A stretch of DNA of 64,000 nt from Thunnus maccoyii (GCF_910596095.1 NC_056535.1:29449505-29513504); one strand, 5' to 3'. Shown: positions 45,701-62,884, counted from the first letter of the stretch. Program-made: numbers and translations. The notes: generated by a model not told the origin, from the letters alone.

Positions 45701-47023
45701 ATATGTATATTTGTACAGATATGTATGTCATTTAATTTCAGTTGGACTTTAAATATTCATTCAGAGTTCAATCAAAGTTAAAGCAGAACAGAAGCAAACA
45801 TTCCTACTTATTAATTAAGAGTTTAACATGTGGTTTGATCAGATTTGATTGACAGTGGCCTGGCAACATACACAAACAAACACACAACTGTCATCAGATT
45901 TGGATTAAATGCTTGATCTCCAGGTTCATATTTGATTTTGCCGTCTGTGAACACTCGACCAAAACCGTCACAGCATCCGCTGGGAACGCTACAAAGGTCA
46001 TCAACAGGAGTCAGCGGACAGCCCAACCCCCCCTCCTCCTGTATACTACCACCTGTTATCCCACCTGTCAACAACTAAACCATCTCCACGACAACTGAGC
46101 AACTCCATCTGCAGAGGAAGACCACCAGATGTGGTTGAAAGCTTTGGAAAAACGAAGTTGGACCATGTGTTGAAAGTTTTTTGTCAAATTGGTAAATACT
46201 AATCATGGTGCATGGAAGTACATGGCATCATATTTTTTAGAGCTGAGTCCACCAACTTCAAACCAGACAAAAACACAAATACATAAATCTCTCATGTGAA
46301 ATAACCAAAACATAACAAACATTGGCAGAAAAGTTTGTGTTGATGAAAAACCCCTCCGCTAATAGTAAGAAGCTGATTGAGAAAATAGTTTTTTTAAGGG
46401 ACAGACCAGCAGGTTTCATGGAGAAAAAGTAAATTTGTGTTTTCATATTGCTTCACATGAAAGCCCAAACTATACTTTATATGTACTTCTGTTTACCATC
46501 CAAGTGATGTAAAGTGTGTCAGTGCCAACCGTCCATGTACAGCTCAAAATGTATGTACTCATTTACATTTTGGAATATATTTAACAAAACATACTGTAGT
46601 ACTGAACAAAACATTTTTACATACAGTATCTTTAAGGCATGTCAAGTATAACACACTGTTGTTTAATTTGATACGAAGGAATCTGTCTGTCATAAATCAA
46701 AACAGTCTACTCTGGTCAGTTAGGGAGGAGCGTGTAACCTGATTCTGTGCAAAATAATCAACCAAAGTTGTCTGGCCATGAACACTCTAATCTAAATGAG
46801 TCTGGTGCACGCTCCGCCTCTGTCTGGGGACTTAGTGCATCTCAGGATGAAAACCTCTCCATAGATGCACAATAAAACACTTTTTTCTCTCCACATACTA
46901 AATGTATTAGAGCAAGTCCTCCCAAAAGCCCAAACAAAGGTTTAGCTCCTCTGCTGTATTGGGTCAAAGCATAGGACTGTAGATTGTGGGATTGCACTGA
47001 TTATACAATCATAAAAACATGAG

Positions 47024-47070
<47 letters not shown>

Positions 47071-48728
47071 ACTCATGAAGGACGGGGTGGCTATCAGCCA
47101 AGAGATTTTGCAGCTTCTCCCTCCTCTAACATCAACAGCTGCACACTGCAAAAAATGACAAACTACAAGCAGTTTCTATTATCACATCCAACAGACACAA
47201 AGCGACATTTCATGACCACAGCTTTTTTTTAGATCCAATACCAACGTTTTTATAATTCTCGCTTTCAATGACATCGGAACATGGCAACTATAGTATGGTT
47301 TAAGTGAGGGGAAGATCATGGTTATGACAAATAAAGGCATGTTTAGGGTCAGGTAACTATAACACTAAGGTTAGGGAAAGGTTGTGATATTGGTTAATAA
47401 AAATGGGAACGTTATCTTCAGGTCTGCAACAGCATGCAAACTCCTAAATGAAAGTCTGACATGTAGGGCTGCAACTAACAATTATTCATCGATTTATTGT
47501 TATGTCTATAAAATGTCAGATAATGCTAAACAATACTCATTATAATTTCTCAGAGTCAAGGGTGACATCTTCATAAATCTTTTTTTGTTTGACCAACTGT
47601 CTCAAGCCCAAATATATCATGTTTGCTATCATGTATGACAAAGAAAGCATTAAGTCATCACATATAAGATGATAAAACCATTTTTTGTTATAAATTAATT
47701 AAAAACATTATTTGATTATCAAAATAACTGAATTAGTTCATTTTTTGATTGACTAATTTTTGCAGCACTACCTACCCATCCACCACCACAACCTCCACAC
47801 CCTTATTTTCCCTCGTCTCTACATAAAGGACACACAACTTCCTGCATCAGCACTGATTACTGGCAGTGGACGTAAATCCTGAGGTGCAGAATCGTCAGTT
47901 GAGGACATAACTGGAGATGCTGGGATACTGATATGTGTCCATATAGAAGTCCTATATTCAGTATAGTTTTAGCTCTTTGGTAGTGACAAGATCACAAAGA
48001 ATTCCCACCAACTCTGCAGCTCTGAAGAGCTTTTTAGCCACTTTTAGCTCCTATTTTTGGTTTTATGGCACATTTACTAATTTGGTTCCCTCTCAGTGTT
48101 TCCAGCAGCAGACAGTTGTTTTTAACAAACAAGCTCTGGTAAACCCACTGTGCACTACCTGCCCAGCAGAAAACAGCAGACTGGTGAAGAAGTGGAACAT
48201 CTATCAGGTAAAGAGCCAGCTATTGTCAGCTGGAGACCAAACCAGAGCTAAAAGGAGACTCAGTCTTTGACTTAAATTCATTAGGTGAACACCATCAAGA
48301 CTCCAACGGGATGATCATGTTGCTCTGTGTCTGCTGAGTGTGTTAAATGTGTAAAAAAAATATTATTAATTATAACTCCTTTATACAATGATAATATGTC
48401 AGAGGTTTTCAGCTTGTTCCACTGTCCCCAAATGACCAAATAAGCTTTAAAGAAACACAATCACACTAGAAACACAATGACTTGATGGGTCCGACAGCAG
48501 AAAACACATCAGTAATCTTTGAACTGGTTGTCAAAGATTAGAGTCAGCAGAGGTCAAAAACAACAACATCAATCATCAAGGTAGAACTACATCTGTGTCA
48601 CTGTTTCTCAGTCCCTTCACCTACCTGTCAGCCGGTTGTAGGTCGAGGCTGGAAGACGACTGCAGATGGAGGAGGAGGAGGAGGAGAGAGAGGAGGAGGA
48701 TGCAGCAGTGTTTCCACAGTGAAGCCAT
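39759..48728 (-). CDS. atp6ap1l: V-type ATPase accessory subunit Ac45-like (ATP6AP1-like)
   Basis: Type I membrane protein related to ATP6AP1/Ac45, which helps assemble and sort the V-ATPase in the ER, Golgi and secretory granules. Eight exons on -: 48728-48625, 44027-44005, 43713-43628, 43048-42980, 42292-42138, 41735-41685, 40793-40556, 40013-39759. All phases agree; 981 nt, 326 aa. The N-terminus MASLWKHCCILLLSLLLLLL is a signal peptide, coded by a CTC-rich tract. The luminal Ac45 domain holds LSNGEPCLMFQARRL, FYESSGQWWFSVDSISLIYN and SSYHCLHVSSLQ with NxS/T sites. The transmembrane helix is about 264-289 (LMGLVTSLILLLVLAYALHM), followed by a 37-residue cytosolic tail rich in H, E and N. 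It lacks the large N-terminal region of full ATP6AP1 (about 470 aa), which favours the ATP6AP1L paralogue. Its divergent position beside rps23 supports that. Confidence 0.85.
47029..47064. repeat. (CA)n microsatellite
   Basis: CA repeat in intron 1 of the atp6ap1-like gene. Confidence 0.9.
47464..47770. mobile_element. hAT-like MITE in atp6ap1l intron 1
   Basis: Terminal inverted repeats TAGGGCTGCAACTAACAATT and (inverted) TTTTTGCAGCACTA around an AT-rich interior with no coding capacity. Same family as the TRIM-array MITE. Confidence 0.7.
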
Positions 48729-48772
48729 CGTTGTGGTGACCGGAGCGTGATGCCAGCACACTCTCTCCCCCT

Positions 48773-48775
<3 letters not shown>

Positions 48776-48805
<30 letters not shown>
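48776..48805. repeat. (CT)n microsatellite upstream of atp6ap1l start
   Basis: CT repeat about 50 bp upstream of the atp6ap1l ATG, in the probable 5' UTR or promoter. Confidence 0.9.
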
Positions 48806-48808
<3 letters not shown>

Positions 48809-48928
48809 TCTACTTTAATCAGCCCACCGTCTGTAAGCCCCCCTGACAGACTGATGAATCAGCCAATCAGGAGAGGACACAGACAGACACAGTTGAGAGA
48901 GTCCTGCCCACTGGTGAAAGGCATTGCT

Positions 48929-48929
<1 letters not shown>

Positions 48930-48979
<50 letters not shown>
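48930..48979. repeat. (CT)n microsatellite
   Basis: Second, longer CT repeat about 200 bp upstream of the atp6ap1l ATG. Read on the gene strand it is (GA)n, a GAGA-type promoter tract. Confidence 0.9.
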
Positions 48980-48985
<6 letters not shown>

Positions 48986-48999
48986 CAGAGCAGCTCAGT

Positions 49000-50990
49000 C
49001 AAAATAAATTTAATTTCAGTAGATTAAAGGGTGGCGATTATACTGACAAAGCAAAGCACTTAAGATGCATTTGGTACATTATGTACAGAATAATAAAATT
49101 GTTGAACAATATACATATACTGTAAGACATGTAAAGGTTTTTCAGCAAGTCTGGAGGAAAATCTGGGATGTCTGAAAACCCTTTCAATATTTCGCACCTA
49201 TAGCCTACAGAGGGAGTAATGTCACTGCTGACAACAGCGCTGACTTGGAATGTAATGATATGAAGGAAGAGGAGGAGTGTTCCCTGTTCTCTCACATGTA
49301 TCCTGGTTTTGAGTCTTTTCCTGGTTGTCATCATATTCTGACAATATGGCGTTTGCATGGAACATGAGGAACCTGTTTATTCATATCTCTAATTACAAAC
49401 AAGATGAAGAACAAAACATTACATTGCAAACAAAGAACTTTGTCTTCTGCATCAGGCTTTACAAATAAAATCAGCCACACAAAAGGTTCTCTTCCTGAAA
49501 CAGTTTTTTATTATCACTCATCCGAAAAAATCATCAGAAATAAAGGATATTTTACTGAATAGTGTATCCCTTAAATCATCTTATAATGAGCAATAAAACA
49601 TAAACTGGACTTCGTCTTGAGTCAAGTCTTTTCTCTTCAGTAGTAAACCTGCCTGTTTCTATGTAATGCTGATGTACCTGAACGTCTTTCTCTGATTACA
49701 TGATTCTAACAGTTTCCAGGTTTCTGATCATCTGCGTCCAGTTGTGTCAGCCACTAATTTTTCTACCAAGAAACCTGGATCAGGTGTTTACATGCCACAG
49801 TATCCTGTAGTACTCCAGGTAACATATCTAGTTTTCTCAAAACTACAATAAGGGCTAATCCAGGTTTCTGAAACCAGGATATGGTATTTGCATGCACAGC
49901 ACGTAACTGGAGTAGTCCAAAAACCTGATCAGAACCAGGAAACACACTCATTGTGAGAGACGCTCGTTCATGCTTCTCACAGTGAATCCACTAATAATTG
50001 TTTTTATTAATTTAATCATTTTAAAACACAGATCTCCTTTTATTAAGTACAGCAGTGCACAAGCATAGAATAACAAGACATTATGTTGGGACCCTCATTT
50101 AGTTTCCCTTTTTGCTTGCATGCTGTGTGTTTGATGGATACTCATAATTTCATCCATGCAGTCGAATTGAGAATATAGGGAGGGAATATTGGTCTGATTA
50201 CTGCTATTGTTGTGTGAGTATACTTATCTATTTGTGTCTCTTTTGTGCTGCATGACAAGGGGAAACAAGAATTAGAGTTTGAAACTAGAGACAAGACTAA
50301 GACTAAGAGACTCTAAAACCATTTTAGAGTCTACAGCCAGGCTAGAGGCTCTGCTGTTCTTACAGACTGATACCAGCAGGAAATGTTTACCATATACACC
50401 ATAGTTTTGCATGTGAGCATGCTAACATTTAGAATGCTAGCACAAAATTAAAAATACATCTGAGTTTAATGGGAATTCCATTAGCTTCGCATTAGTATTT
50501 TCTCATAAACTGGACAAATTACAGTTTTACATGATGATTGCACTAAATGAAAGGTCAGGAGATCACCAAAGTCATTAAGATTCATCATCTGAGCACCATG
50601 AATGTATGTACAAAATTTCATGGTAATCCATTCATGAGATATTTCAATCTGGACCAAAGTGAAACAACTGAAAGTTTGACATTGCCATCCCTAGAGCCAC
50701 AATAGAATGAAGAAAAAAGTAAAACAATTTAAATGGATTACGTTTATGTTTTAAAAATCTAATAATGTTAAAAAGCTAAAAGATTTTGAGCATATGTGTA
50801 TAGAATTAACCTTATATCATTATGTAGTAACAAAATTATTCCATATCTTTGTTCTGAATGAAATAAATACTAATTTTGTAGGAAATTATTTTAGTTTCTG
50901 TCGTGTGTTGATTGCTCAGACTGTATGTAAAGTCTGTATGTAAAGTCCTTTGTCTATGGTTAAATGTGTGTTAATTTCAGTCAGGCATTC
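49000..50990. other. Divergent intergenic region between atp6ap1l and rps23
   Basis: No gene supported. The stretch 49280-49960 contains inverted words (TTTCCAGGTTTCTGATCATC against CTGATCAGAACCAGGAAAC) that look like a palindromic MITE. The stretch 50390-50700 carries an interspersed repeat (GAGCATGCTAACATTTAGAA, TTCATGGTAATCCATTCATG) of the same type found in the TRIM intergenic DNA. Confidence 0.4.
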
Positions 50991-51029
50991 TCTGTAGCAT
51001 CACTTGTCCGGGGTCCTCAGACTAGACAT

Positions 51030-51081
51030 TGCCGCGGTGCATCCTGGGTCCTTCCTTTCCATCCCAGACTTTGCTGCAATC
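51030..51081 (+). promoter_or_regulatory. rps23: rps23 promoter and 5' TOP leader
   Basis: A pyrimidine run (TCCTTCCTTTCCATCCC, about 51049-51065) lies just upstream of the ATG. This is the expected 5' terminal oligopyrimidine start of ribosomal protein mRNAs, which are controlled translationally through mTOR/LARP1. There is no TATA box at the usual distance. Confidence 0.6.
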
Positions 51082-54305
<3,224 letters not shown>

Positions 54306-54325
54306 ACAGTTGTGGCAGAAAATCA

Positions 54326-54331
54326 AATAAA
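54326..54331 (+). terminator. rps23: rps23 polyadenylation signal
   Basis: AATAAA 20 bp after the stop codon, the very short 3' UTR typical of ribosomal protein genes. Confidence 0.75.
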
Positions 54332-54339
54332 CATGTTTT

Positions 54340-55495
54340 CAATTACAGTTTGGTTGTCTTGTGTTTTCATTGAATTCTTTGTTACTCACAAGGAGATGTT
54401 CAGATTTCCCTGAAGGACTTGTAGGATTTTGAAAGCATGAAAAGTGTTCCAGTCACTCCCATATTGTAATTGCTTAAAGTCAGCAAAAATGTTTGGTGCA
54501 CAAAGTTCTTATTGGAATTAGTTGGAAGCCTCAGCTGAAAGGTTCATGGTACTCACAGAGCCAAGAGACTAATACTCAGTGTAATTACATTTAAAGGTAT
54601 TTTTTATTTAATAACTTGTGCACAAGATTCTACAGAAATCTTTCTGGTCTTTTGTCCATCTGTAGAAAAGAGATCCGAAGCTTCAAAAGGTATAAAGTGC
54701 AGATGTTACATCAATGTCAACAGCTGTAATGATTTAAAACTGAAACACAGTTGATCCATCAGATAAACATGAGATGGAAGAATGAAAAACATGCTACATC
54801 GTGTCCTGATGGTGAAGTGGTTCTGTCATATCGCTGCCGTGGTTCCAGGGTGCATTGGACACTTTTCACAAGCAGCCTGAACCTCAGCTGCCATATTTTG
54901 TTTTACCTTGATCAGCTGAGCAGTTTGACATAGAAAATAAAATAACATGCACTTTATGTTGTCTATTTGATGCAAAGTTCAGGTAAACTTGGGCTGAATA
55001 GGCCTTTTTCCCTTTCACTATCACAGACTTGTGATAGTAGGAAGTACAGATGTTACTAATGACATTAATGATGGCTTGGTTCTAATGTTCCATGGAATTC
55101 AATCATCATTAATTGTATTACTTACATCTGTGCTTTTTCTATTGTGACATGTCAAAATGTGTCCTACAAGAACTGCTGATGGGGTGGCTTTATATGCAAG
55201 AATATATAATTAAATGACAATATTTTGGAGTGATTAAACTGACTGAATGTTTTGAGGAAATAAAATAGACTGCAGCCTGTCTTTCCCTAAGTTTCCCTCC
55301 CTCTGCCTTCATTTGTCCTAACTTGAATTACAAAATGGGCAACTGTCCCAACACCCCAAAAGTCTGAGGTTCATTGCATTTCAATTTGATTAAATGCAAA
55401 TTTCTAATGAAAACTTGCACCATTAAAATTAAGTTAAACTAAGGCAGATTTTGCATTAACATGTAATTTTGTGGAGCTGCCTTATTATTCCTGTT
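54340..55495. other. Intergenic DNA downstream of rps23, no gene seen
   Basis: AT-rich with only short open frames and no recognisable protein or RNA gene. Confidence 0.4.
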
Positions 55496-55499
55496 GTGT

Positions 55500-55662
55500 C
55501 AGACTCTGGCTTTAAGACTTCGAAGACGAGGGATATGAAGGGATCTTCTCATAGCAGTATGAATAGGTGGAATGATTACAACGAGGAAACCTAATTCAAT
55601 GTTAATTTGGGCACCTGGCTGTTTTAATAGAAACATGAAACATTGTGAACTTGTGCTTTAAC
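55500..55662. mobile_element. MITE of the GGTTCACAATTT family, partial copy D
   Basis: Right half only: GAAGGGATCTTCTCATAGCA, AGGTGGAATGATTACAACGA and the end ACATTGTGAACTTGTGC. Confidence 0.55.
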
Positions 55663-56345
55663 TGTGCCTGGACTGGACCAGGTGGGATTATTCCAGCACA
55701 GGAGGAGGATCACTGCTTGTTGGTCTCTGGACCAGTGATGCTGTGTGTACTGAACAGGAAACTGAAGGTGATAACTGGTACATACAATGCACAGGTTAAT
55801 AAACCTGGAGTGCAGGTGTATCAACGTTTTATACTAACTGTTATCCGTTCTGCAGTGTCCCTCAGCTGTCTGCAGCAATAAACTACATATATTTAGCTGG
55901 AGGGGGTAAATATAGTAACAGGTATCTGATCCCCAGTCCTCCCAGCCAGAGCGCTGCAGTGTAACAGCTGAATCATGGAGCTCTGGGGCGTCTGAGCCTT
56001 TTGTTCCTGAAGAATTTATACACTTTTATGATACCCTTCTAAGACGCATATCTACCTACATCTTATGGGTAAGTTTTGTGTATATATTTGGAGTCTCTGC
56101 TGTTTTAAAGACAGTGTGGACGATCAGGGAACTGCCACACACTCACTGATGGAACCCATGTGAATGTGCAGCTCTGGTTTCAGTCAAACAGGTCAGAGAC
56201 CTCCTTCACTTCAACAACAACAGATCCTTTTTAAATCTCCAGGGACGCCATAGTGGATTAGAGGGAACCAAATAAACAACTCAAGACGCAACCAAAAGGT
56301 AAAGAGTAAAGTGTTTTCATCTGTCTGTTTATTGTTTTTTACTGT

Positions 56346-56630
56346 TTACAATTTTTCAAGTCTGTCTTAAAACAACAGTTAGGAGCCCAAATGAACAGTG
56401 AAATAGGTTTTGCTTGCTGTAATCTTTCCTCCGGTTCATACTGACCAGTAGAAGATCCATTCTTAATGCAAGTAAGTAAGTAAGTTATGTAAGTGATGAT
56501 TGATTCAAAGTCCTTGTTTTGTGCAAAAATATATTGAAAGGTTTATCCAAAGCGTACCTGAGGCTTCAACAGTCCAAATTAGTCAAATTATGTCTTTTTA
56601 GTACAAAATTCGCTCTTTGTGTTTTTCTGT
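56346..56630. mobile_element. MITE of the GGTTCACAATTT family, partial copy E
   Basis: Left half only: CAATTTTTCAAGTCTGTCTT, AGGAGCCCAAATGAACAGTG, CCGGTTCATACTGACC, then interior sequence. The right half is absent, and a Tc1 fragment follows. Confidence 0.55.
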
Positions 56631-56737
56631 TGAGTATTTCATTTTTTACTTTTGTTTTTTATTTTAAATGCATTGATTTGGCTTTGCTGAGACTTTCCAG
56701 GATGCTATTCCAAAGACAAACAACACTTTATTTACAA

Positions 56738-57035
56738 CTTCGTGACAACAGTTTGAGGAAGGTCCTCTCTCCTTTCAACATGACAATGTCCCCGTGCACA
56801 AAGATGGATGCATAAAGAAATGATTTTCCCAGTTTGATGTGGAATAGATTGACTGACCCTCACTATGCTCTTGTAGCTGAAGGGGAGCAAATCTCTGCAG
56901 CCAGGCTCCAAAATCTGGTGGGAAGTCTTCCCAGAAGTGGAGGCTGTTATAGCAGCAGAGTAGCTCCCATAGTTTTGGAATCACATGTCCTGCAATCTTC
57001 AGTCGTCCACATACTTTTGGCCATTAGTGTACATG
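56738..57035 (+). mobile_element. Tc1-like transposon 3' end (transposase C-terminus)
   Basis: Recognisable Tc1 transposase 3' region on +: TTTCAACATGACAATGTCCC, CCGTGCACAAAG, GCTCTTGTAGCTGAAGGGGA, AGTGGAGGCTGTTATAGCAG, ending with the inverted-repeat motif CCACATACTTTTGGCCA. About 130 bp of the usual coding sequence is missing between the GTGGAATAGATTGACTGACC and CTCACTATGCTC stretches, so it is a dead, internally deleted copy. It ends about 80 bp before the asb14 first coding exon acceptor. Confidence 0.75.
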
Positions 57036-57140
57036 ATGTACTGCAGAATCCTCCAACCTGCTGATCACAAACATCAGTGAAATATGTCTTCATGAATGTC
57101 TTTTTTTTTTAACAGAGCCAGGAACCTTTGTGAGGACGAC

Positions 57141-60100
57141 ATGGATTTCAGGCGAGTTGGATTCGGGATGGAGGATGAGGATGATGAAGACGATGCAGCT
57201 ACTCAGTACATGATTGAACAGAGTTTGCTGGAGATCAACAAACAGAAGGAAACCCACAGAGACTCCACAACACGAGACAGCAGGAGGTCAGTCTAACAGA
57301 CACCAGAGTTAAAAAACATTTTCTTCAGCTGCTCGGTTCGTCTCACTGTCCTCCAGATTTGATCTCGTTAGATCGTTAGAAGTATTTGCAATTTTTCAGT
57401 ATTCTTAGTTTTTTATTCAGTATAAACGAAACAAGAGAACAAATCTATGAGGCCCAGAAACTGACAAAAAGATGATCAGACAAGTCAAAAATATAACTGC
57501 AGGAGAGATATAATTACAACAGAGTGTAAAAAGAAATCTAAGGCTTTATACTTTTCCTTTAACCTCCAATCAGTTGTTCTTTTCTTTTACTAATTAAAAC
57601 TGTCTAGTGTGGATGTTTTGCCTTTATCCTTTTGCTCCATTATTATTCCCAGCAGGCAGAGCTCTCAGATGACCTCCAATGTTCAGTTTCACAGAGTTTT
57701 CTTAGATTTAGTGTTTGATATTTTTAACATTGTCAGCGATCTTCTTTCCTTGCAGCTCAGGGCCAGACACTGCAGACAGCAGCACCATCTTTACTGCAAT
57801 AAGACAAGGTGAGGGGAGGGGGGGGGGTATGATATTTGTAACAAGGTGAACGCTTCTGTTGTGATTTACTATTAAAATGTCTGATTATTTACATTTTCAG
57901 ATTCTCTCAGAAGAGTTTTGGTGGTGGTTAATATGACTCAATGGTTTTCTTGCTTAGTTTTTGATGGTTACCTGTTTATTTCTTTTTAATTGTCTTTTAA
58001 TTGTCTCTACACTGCTCATAGATGTCTCTTAATATATAGTTTACTGTCATTCTTTATTAGTAGGTTTATTTCTAAAGCCCATATATGTGTAACTTTTCAA
58101 CATGTGAAAATGTCTGACTTTGGCATCTCCTAGTGGTGATATAAAAACACAGCAACATACACCTCTACACCAGGCAGTCCTTTACAAATTGAGCATATTA
58201 ATGAATGGTGTCATTATTTTCTAAAAGAGGTGAATTACTCATCATGCATTATTAGCAAACACAAGCTAATGAGGCCAAACAAGATATGCATTTTATTTGT
58301 CATGTTATGGCCCCTTTACAACACATCAATATTCACAATACAGTCAACAGCTTCCACATGTGTTTGTCACATATCAGTCCAGATGATCTTTTAATACAGT
58401 AAAAAGCAAAATTAACCCCTTGCTGATACTGAAGGTTTTCTTCTTGAACTACCATCAACTCAATAAACATGTTGCCAACTCGAAGGTTCCTTTGTCAAAC
58501 TACTTTTCAGATGATGCAAGTTATTCCTGTCCAGCACCTCACTTGTATCCTTAATACCATTAAAAATCACAAAATTTCTAGTACAAAAGGCAAATGACAC
58601 TCAGATTTGACTTTTCTCTTCCAAAGCAGCAGACCAACTTGCTTGCTTACATTTATTTAGCTGTCATTGTTAACTATTAAGTACAATTCCCCTCCTGCAC
58701 GTCCTATTTTTCATTATCACATTATCACAACAAAAGTTTTCAGATTATGTTCCTTGTAAAACATAAGAAACGAGAAAATGACTGGAGCAGGACTAACAGT
58801 AGCTAATAAATTGGCCAACTAAGTCTTGGTTCTTTTTTTAAACATTTTTTTATTGGTGATTCTGTTAACGAGACATAGTGGAAAGGAAAAAATAAAAAAA
58901 TAAAAAGACAAATCAAGCAAATAGACAAACAAACAAACAAACAAAAATAATGACAAACAACAGCAATGACAACATCATATTACAATGAAAAAGATAGTAG
59001 AGAGCAACTAAGCAATATGGATTGATTGTGGGAAAAGGGAAGAGTGAATGAAAGTGAGAAAAGGAGAGTGAGAGAGTGAGAGAGAGAGGAGGGGGAGGAA
59101 GAAAAGTAAAAAGTGAGAGTGTTAATAATTATAATAATAATAATAATGATAGTTATAACAATACAACAATATATAGTAATAATGATAATAGTCTTGTTTG
59201 ATAGTATACTGCAGCAGAGGGAGCCACAATAACAGCACAACGGGTTAAATAATTAGATATTTATATTAATTTATATCAATTTATATCTATTTGAGTTTAT
59301 ATTAATTAAATTAAATTAAGTCTCGGTTCTGATCTTTTGGGAAACTATATCACCAAACTCGTCACACCACCATGAGTCTGTTTTTGATAGAGGGGCGTTT
59401 CACAGATATGAGTGAAGGGTACGTTTGTGGCAACATCACAAATCTTTAACTTTTAACTCTGGAAAAAGACAAAAAACTGCAGCTGCAAAGACTGAGACCT
59501 GAATCAATTAATAGTATAATAAAGTGGCTGTACTGTTATAATTTAATAACTTATAACTCCTCTTTAAACAGCCTTATTTCTTTAGTCTTTTGGAAGACTG
59601 CTAATTCTTTCAGGTGTCCGATCCAGAAAACATTTTTAGGGGTTCAGATTTTGGCTGATGTGTCAGCTCTATGCAGGAAGCATCACTGTACAGAGTGAGA
59701 CAGCCATGTGTGTTAGATTTAAACTGTCTGTCTATCCAATCACCAGGTAATGAGAAGCTCCTGAAGGAGTTATGTGTTGGACAGAAAGATAAGTTTTTAG
59801 AGACAGACAGCAGAGGTTGGACTCCTCTCCATGAAGCAGCAGCTCAGAAAAACTACAACATCCTGGAGCTCACATTCAAAGGTTTATATCAGCTTTAAAC
59901 TGATTCTGCACCAGCCTCACATTAACATAAAACACCATTAATTAAACAAACATGTGATGAATGATAAATTAAACAGTATATCCTGTTCTCCAGCTGCAGG
60001 CTCACGCTCTGTGGAGGTTCAGACCCTCCGTGGTCAGACTCCTCTCTTCCTGGCTGTAGAACAGGGTCTGATAGAAAACGCCTCCTTCCTCCTTAAAAAT

Positions 60101-62884
60101 GGAGCTCGGCCGGACATCCAGGACCACGAGGAGGACACACCACTGTTTGTAGGTAGGCTGACCAACATTTCTCCCCTTCAAAAAACCTGTTCAGTCATTG
60201 GAGCTAAAGAAGAGATTTCCCTGTTGTTTCCTGCTACTTCACAGTTTGGTCTGTAGCCTATTTTAAACCTTTTTAGTTCATTTCTGAACAGATCATCTCA
60301 ACCAAATTATTATCTTTTTCTTTATTTTAACCCACAGCATCCCACCTATGGAAACTGTCATCTAAACATAAACATCACAAAGAACATTATAACTTATTCC
60401 TAACATAAAGGATTGTAGGTGATCAAACTACTGAGTAGTTAAAAAGCAGATGCAGATGTTTCCATATAGAAGATTTAAACTGCCAAACTGAAAAAATCAA
60501 ACAAAGAAATAAAATGAAAAACAATATACATCATAACATGTATTACCTTTTTCTGTAAGTCACGACACTTTCATTAGTTTTGATGAGGCGATGCAGGGAA
60601 GATTGTTCTTTTTGGAGATGGCGATGCATCGTCCATGCCAAAATGAAAAATAATCAACTGTCCAATCACAGCTTTGGGGGCAGGACCATGGGCATAGTTG
60701 GCAGCCATGACATATGAAAGATTAAAAAAATGCCTAAATGTATTATCTATTGTCCCGTCTCTTTGTAGCCATCCGTTCAGATCGCGCTGACCTGGTGAAG
60801 ATGCTGCTCCTGCAGGGCTCCAGGGTGAACCAGCTTGGTCACCACGGCCGCTGCCCCCTCCATGAGGCCGCTCAGCTGGGCAAAGCACCGATGGTGAATA
60901 TGCTGCTGCAGGCCGGAGCACAACCAGACCCTCGCAGCCACTACGGACTCACGCCGCTGGCACTCGCCTCTCAAGCAGGACACCTGGAGGTGGTGGAGAC
61001 TCTACTGAAGAGAGGTGAGAGAGGAGGAATGTTTCTATAGTAGGCTTTACTTTCTGCTAAGGGCTTAATTTACTACTTGAACACTGTCTTTACCGATTTT
61101 TATTATTAGAGATCTTGTCTTTATGAGAGACAGTATCTATTTGCATCTTTACTAAGCTTTGTCCTTCAATGCCATATCTGTGATTGATGTTAAATTCTAT
61201 TCTTTTTAGGAGAATATTGACTGTAATATAGGAATATACATTTTCTTTTTTTGGATTTCTTAACCCAAAAAACCATACGGAGTAATTTTTCCAGCCCTGG
61301 TGGAGTAAGATTTGGATTTTACCTGGCAAAACTTACTCATATGGTGTGGAAAAAAGCAGGTGGGACAGGACATAACATTGGCAGGGTTATAAATATCAAC
61401 TTTGGAAGCTAGCATGGCTAATGGGCAAACAGCAGCAGTCCTCAAGTTCCCTTCTTCTCTACTGGTTGTTTTATTTCACCTGCAGTTCTAAAAACAGCAA
61501 GAGAAACATTAATCAAACTCCGTCTCTCAAACTGGCTGGATGTTGGAGAGCCTTGTGATTTTGCGTGTCAAAGTTCAATCAATCAATCCATCAGAAGATC
61601 CCTTCATAATGCACTTACAATGTAAGTGATGGGGGACAAAATCCACAGTCCTCCTTCTGTGCAAAAATGTATTTAAAAGTTTATCTGAAGCTTAGATGAT
61701 GCTTCAGCGTCCAAATGAGTCAAATCAAGTAGATATCTTTCAACATTACAGTCTTTTTAGTGCCAAAGTCCCTCTTTTTGTTACTATACTTCCACCACAA
61801 CTCAACAGGGAAACACAAAGAAATGGAATTTGATGCTAAAAATGTGGCAGATATCCACTTGTTATGACTAACTCAGATTGCTGAAGTCTCATGTAAGCTT
61901 CAGATAAACTTTTAAATGCATTTTTGCACAAAATGTGGATTTTAACCCCCATCACTTACATTGAAAGCACATTTGAAGGGGATCTTTTAACAGCCAGTAT
62001 GAACGGGAGGAATGATTACAGCGAGGAAAACCTCTTTCAGTGTTCATGTGGACACCTGACTGTTGTTTTAAGACACATTTGAAAAATTGTGAACCTGTCC
62101 TTTAATCATCATCAGCAGCAGGGGGAGGTATTAAAGGATAGGTTGACAAGTTCTGTTGCCGTGACGATGTGAGTGTGTTGTTAACATGTTGTGTGTTCTT
62201 CAGGAGCGGATGTCCTATCCCAGGCACAGGATGAGGCGTCTATCTTGTACGAGGCGTCTGCGTCTGGAGATCCAGCTATCATCAGTCTGCTGCTGGAATA
62301 CGGAGCGGACGCCGACGTTCCCAAACTCACGGGACACATGCCGATCCACCGAGTCGCTCACAGAGGACACCTGCAGTAAATGTTAAATCAGATTCTTTCC
62401 TTCAATGTAAAAACATTATTTGTTTAAGGTGTGAGGTGTGAAAGATGTGGGCATTTACCAGACAGAGAGGGTCTAATTAAAGATGTTATGCTGCAAGTTG
62501 CATTGTGGGAAATGTAGGATTCAGTATTTTTGGAGCTTGTGCCATGCTAGACACTGAGAGTCAGGATATCTCAGAGAAAATCTGTCTCTCACATGTCCAC
62601 CAACTTCATGGAAGTGCAATACTGAACCACTTGAGTTCCCTGTTAAGTGTGGTATTTGAGTAAATGCATGTACAGTAGTTATTTTATGTCTTCTGTTATC
62701 AACTGTTTACTTTTAAGCAAATATTTTACATGTTGACAAACATGTCAAACATCACGTGTGTATTTTTGTGTTCTTCAGAGCTCTGAAGTTGCTGATTCCA
62801 GTAACGACTATGGCAGAAGTAAAGGACAGCGGGATGAGTCCTCTACACTCTGCTGCTGCAGGAGGACACACTCACTGTATCAAG

